The notes below the pieces were generated by a model. It worked only from the letters and a program-made list of their open reading frames with translations. It had not been told where the DNA came from and made no database searches. The translations under genes were made by a program, and so were the position numbers. 64,000 nucleotides of DNA from Rhodohalobacter sulfatireducens (GTDB lineage: Bacteria; Bacteroidota; Rhodothermia; Balneolales; Balneolaceae), in assembly GCF_022012475.1 (NCBI RefSeq), contig NZ_JAKLWS010000003.1, forward strand, positions 62,001 through 126,000, given 5' to 3'. Of the stretch, positions 62,270 through 64,000 are shown in pieces (position 1 is the first letter of the stretch; each line of letters starts with the position of its first letter).

Positions 62270-63784
62270 TTATGCAGGCATGTCTGGCAGATCCCAGCCA
62301 TCTCTGTACTCTTTTTGAATCAATCCATTAGCGAACTGCTGAGCATTGATTTGATCTGTGTACTCACGGCTGAATGTAGGATTACCGTCCTCAATATTAA
62401 ATCCATCTTCTTTAATAATTCGAAGATATTCATTAGGATTGATATTTGTGAACTCCATGCTTTCACCATCCCACTCGAGCTCTTTATCGAGTTCCTGAAG
62501 ACGCACGGCAAGAACACCCATAACGACCATTTCATTAAATGGTCCGGATTTATCGAATGAAGATTTGGCTTCCGTTCTGTTTCCGGCGTTCTCTTTACAG
62601 GCTCGTACCCAGTCCATTTGATGGGCTGCTTCACCTTCAAGATCGCCAACTTTTACACGTCGAACTGTTTGCTCGACATTTGGCTTATTGCCGGACAGTA
62701 ACCATGGATCAGAACCGTAGCAACCATGTACAAGTGTGTCTTTTGTTCCGTGCATCAACACGCCGCCGCCACGATGGTTCATGTCTCTGCCTTCTGGCCA
62801 TCCTTCCGGTTTGAGAGGCTGCAGTCCACCGTCGTACCAGTGTACCTCCACCTCAGGAAGTGTACCCATGCTGGTTTCTCTTTCAGGATATGTCAACCGA
62901 ACTCGCTCTGCTGTTGGGGCTGATTCCTGGAGAAGCAGAGTTGAGCTTCCTTGTACCTTTGTAGGATAACCAAGTTCGAGAGATTTAAATGGCGCGTGCA
63001 GAATGTGGCATGCCATATCACCGAGGGCACCTGTTCCAAAATCCCACCATCCACGGAAGTTCCATGGTGTATAAATTTCGTTGTAGGGTCTCATTTCAGC
63101 AGGGCCAATAAATAGGTCCCAGTTCATTGTGTCGGGAACTTGCTGTTCTTCTTTAGGTACATTTAAACCCTGTGGCCATATAGGTCGGTCGGTAAAAGCT
63201 TCAATTTTTGTTACTTCACCAATTACATCATTTTGAACCCACTCGGTTACAAGATTAATGCCTTCGCCGGATGCACCCTGGTCGCCCATTTGAGTAGCAA
63301 CACCATATTCAGCGGCTAACTTCGTAAGCAATCGTGATTCATATACAGTGTGTGTCAATGGCTTTTCAACATACACGTGCTTGCCCATTGTCATGGCATG
63401 AGCGGCAATTGTAGCATGTGTATGGTCTGATGTGGCGACAACAACTGCATCAATATCGTCCCCCATTTCATCAAACATGACTCTCCAGTCCCAGTATTTT
63501 GCTGCGTCCGGGTATTCGTCAAATGTTCCTTGAGAGTATCTCCAGTCTACATCACATAGAGCAACAATGTTTTCTGTATCTTTCATCGCTCTTAGGACTG
63601 CAGCGCCACGGCCACCAACACCTACACCGGCAATATTTAATTTATCGCTGGGTGCACGGTGTCCTAAGCCACTTACTACTTTACTGGGCAGAACAGAAAA
63701 TCCTGCAGCAAAAGCAGCTGATTTGCCCAAGAAATCTCTGCGGGAAATACCGCTTTTTGAATCTTTTTTATCGAATTTTTTCAT
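62270..63784 (-). CDS. Gfo/Idh/MocA family oxidoreductase, Tat-exported
   Basis: 504 residues. Tat signal with SRRDFLGKS (twin Arg 15-16) and an AAFAAGFS stretch, then a Rossmann NAD(P)-binding domain (LNIAGVGVGGRGAAVLRAM, VALCDVDWRYS, VVVATSDHTHATIAAHAMTMGKHVYVEKPLTHTV) and a C-terminal Gfo/Idh catalytic domain. EKPL is the family signature. Oxidises a sugar or cyclitol in the periplasm. First gene of the pair with DUF1080, which suggests 3-keto-glycoside chemistry (inference). Confidence 0.94.
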   Translation of the reverse strand: MKKFDKKDSKSGISRRDFLGKSAAFAAGFSVLPSKVVSGLGHRAPSDKLNIAGVGVGGRGAAVLRAMKDTENIVALCDVDWRYSQGTFDEYPDAAKYWDWRVMFDEMGDDIDAVVVATSDHTHATIAAHAMTMGKHVYVEKPLTHTVYESRLLTKLAAEYGVATQMGDQGASGEGINLVTEWVQNDVIGEVTKIEAFTDRPIWPQGLNVPKEEQQVPDTMNWDLFIGPAEMRPYNEIYTPWNFRGWWDFGTGALGDMACHILHAPFKSLELGYPTKVQGSSTLLLQESAPTAERVRLTYPERETSMGTLPEVEVHWYDGGLQPLKPEGWPEGRDMNHRGGGVLMHGTKDTLVHGCYGSDPWLLSGNKPNVEQTVRRVKVGDLEGEAAHQMDWVRACKENAGNRTEAKSSFDKSGPFNEMVVMGVLAVRLQELDKELEWDGESMEFTNINPNEYLRIIKEDGFNIEDGNPTFSREYTDQINAQQFANGLIQKEYRDGWDLPDMPA

Positions 63785-63929
63785 GATATGGGTTTTTTAA
63801 TTAATGAATTCTATGAGTGAAAAGATGATGGAAAGACCTTGCAGGATTTGAAACACATGAAGCATTATTGAATTTTTTGCTATACCAGTTTCTTTGTTCT
63901 TCTTTCCAGTCTACTTTGCACATGCTTAT

Positions 63930-63958
63930 ATATTAATCTTTTTTTGATGTTACTTCAA
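63930..63958 (-). promoter_or_regulatory. Candidate sigma-70-like promoter of the Gfo/Idh gene
   Basis: On the minus strand, TTGAAG (63953-63958), a 17-base spacer and TAATAT (63930-63935). It lies about 146 bases before the Gfo/Idh/MocA ATG. The rest of 63785-64000 shows no gene. Confidence 0.35.
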
Positions 63959-64000
63959 TTTAAAACATGAATGATTTGATACAACTGATATAACATGAAT

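Noticed and set aside
1-64000. tRNA, rRNA, riboswitch or CRISPR features
   Set aside because: No tRNA T-loop/acceptor pattern, rRNA sequence, conserved riboswitch core or regularly spaced direct-repeat array was found when reading both strands.

Overview
The window reads as ordinary chromosome from a Gram-negative member of the Bacteroidota/Rhodothermota/Balneolota assemblage, most likely a Balneolales-type marine or halophilic heterotroph. The assignment is inferred. It rests on Bacteroidota-typical families (DUF4270, DUF4249 and DUF4293 proteins, a half-length GT5 'starch synthase' next to DUF4270, an ACT-domain malic enzyme), weak or absent Shine-Dalgarno sequences, many TTG/GTG starts, many lipoproteins and moderate GC. 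No rRNA, tRNA, CRISPR array, prophage or intact transposon was recognised.

Layout. 1-6 kb: pyruvate phosphate dikinase, a sulfotransferase, a DUF456 protein and a phosphofructokinase with PPi-type active-site residues. 6-12.6 kb: hutH, miaA, a small outer-membrane protein, then purS-clpS-purQ-lptB with the N-degron adaptor ClpS inside the purine genes, and rho. 12.8-18.5 kb: a minus-strand run of ComA-like phosphosulfolactate synthase, half-size GT5 protein, DUF4270 lipoprotein, beta-barrel protein and TPR protein. 18.5-22.4 kb: malQ and glgB. 22.5-28.6 kb: a LolC/E-type permease, two tandem DUF4249 lipoproteins flanked by near-identical hairpin repeats, and an ECF sigma/anti-sigma/effector operon. 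28.8-38.1 kb: a fatty-acid hydroxylase-family protein, the aat-methyltransferase-uvrB operon, sucC, and three Y1/HUH transposase relatives in different states of decay with REP-like hairpins. 38.2-46 kb: malic enzyme, a second sulfotransferase, and a tight four-gene amidoligase cluster (C39-like peptidase, RLAN/RimK-type ATP-grasp, GCS2-type ligase, N-formylglutamate amidohydrolase-like) with an MFS transporter upstream. 46-64 kb: pyrR-pyrB, TetR with a complete tripartite RND efflux operon, DUF4293 and EamA proteins, an MltF-like lytic transglycosylase, an RsbU/RsbW/STAS partner-switching module, and a DUF1080/Gfo-Idh-MocA pair.

How the genes fit together. PPDK, the PPi-type PFK, malic enzyme, MalQ and GlgB suggest storage glucan metabolism linked to a reversible, PPi-using glycolysis. 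ClpS and Aat are two parts of the bacterial N-degron pathway. The TetR gene carries a palindrome directly before its own start and precedes the efflux operon it probably represses.

The two most interesting signals are the amidoligase cluster, a predicted but chemically undefined peptide-bond-forming system, and an intact 181-residue gene that looks like a REP-associated transposase that has lost both its HUH motif and its catalytic tyrosine, which suggests domestication.
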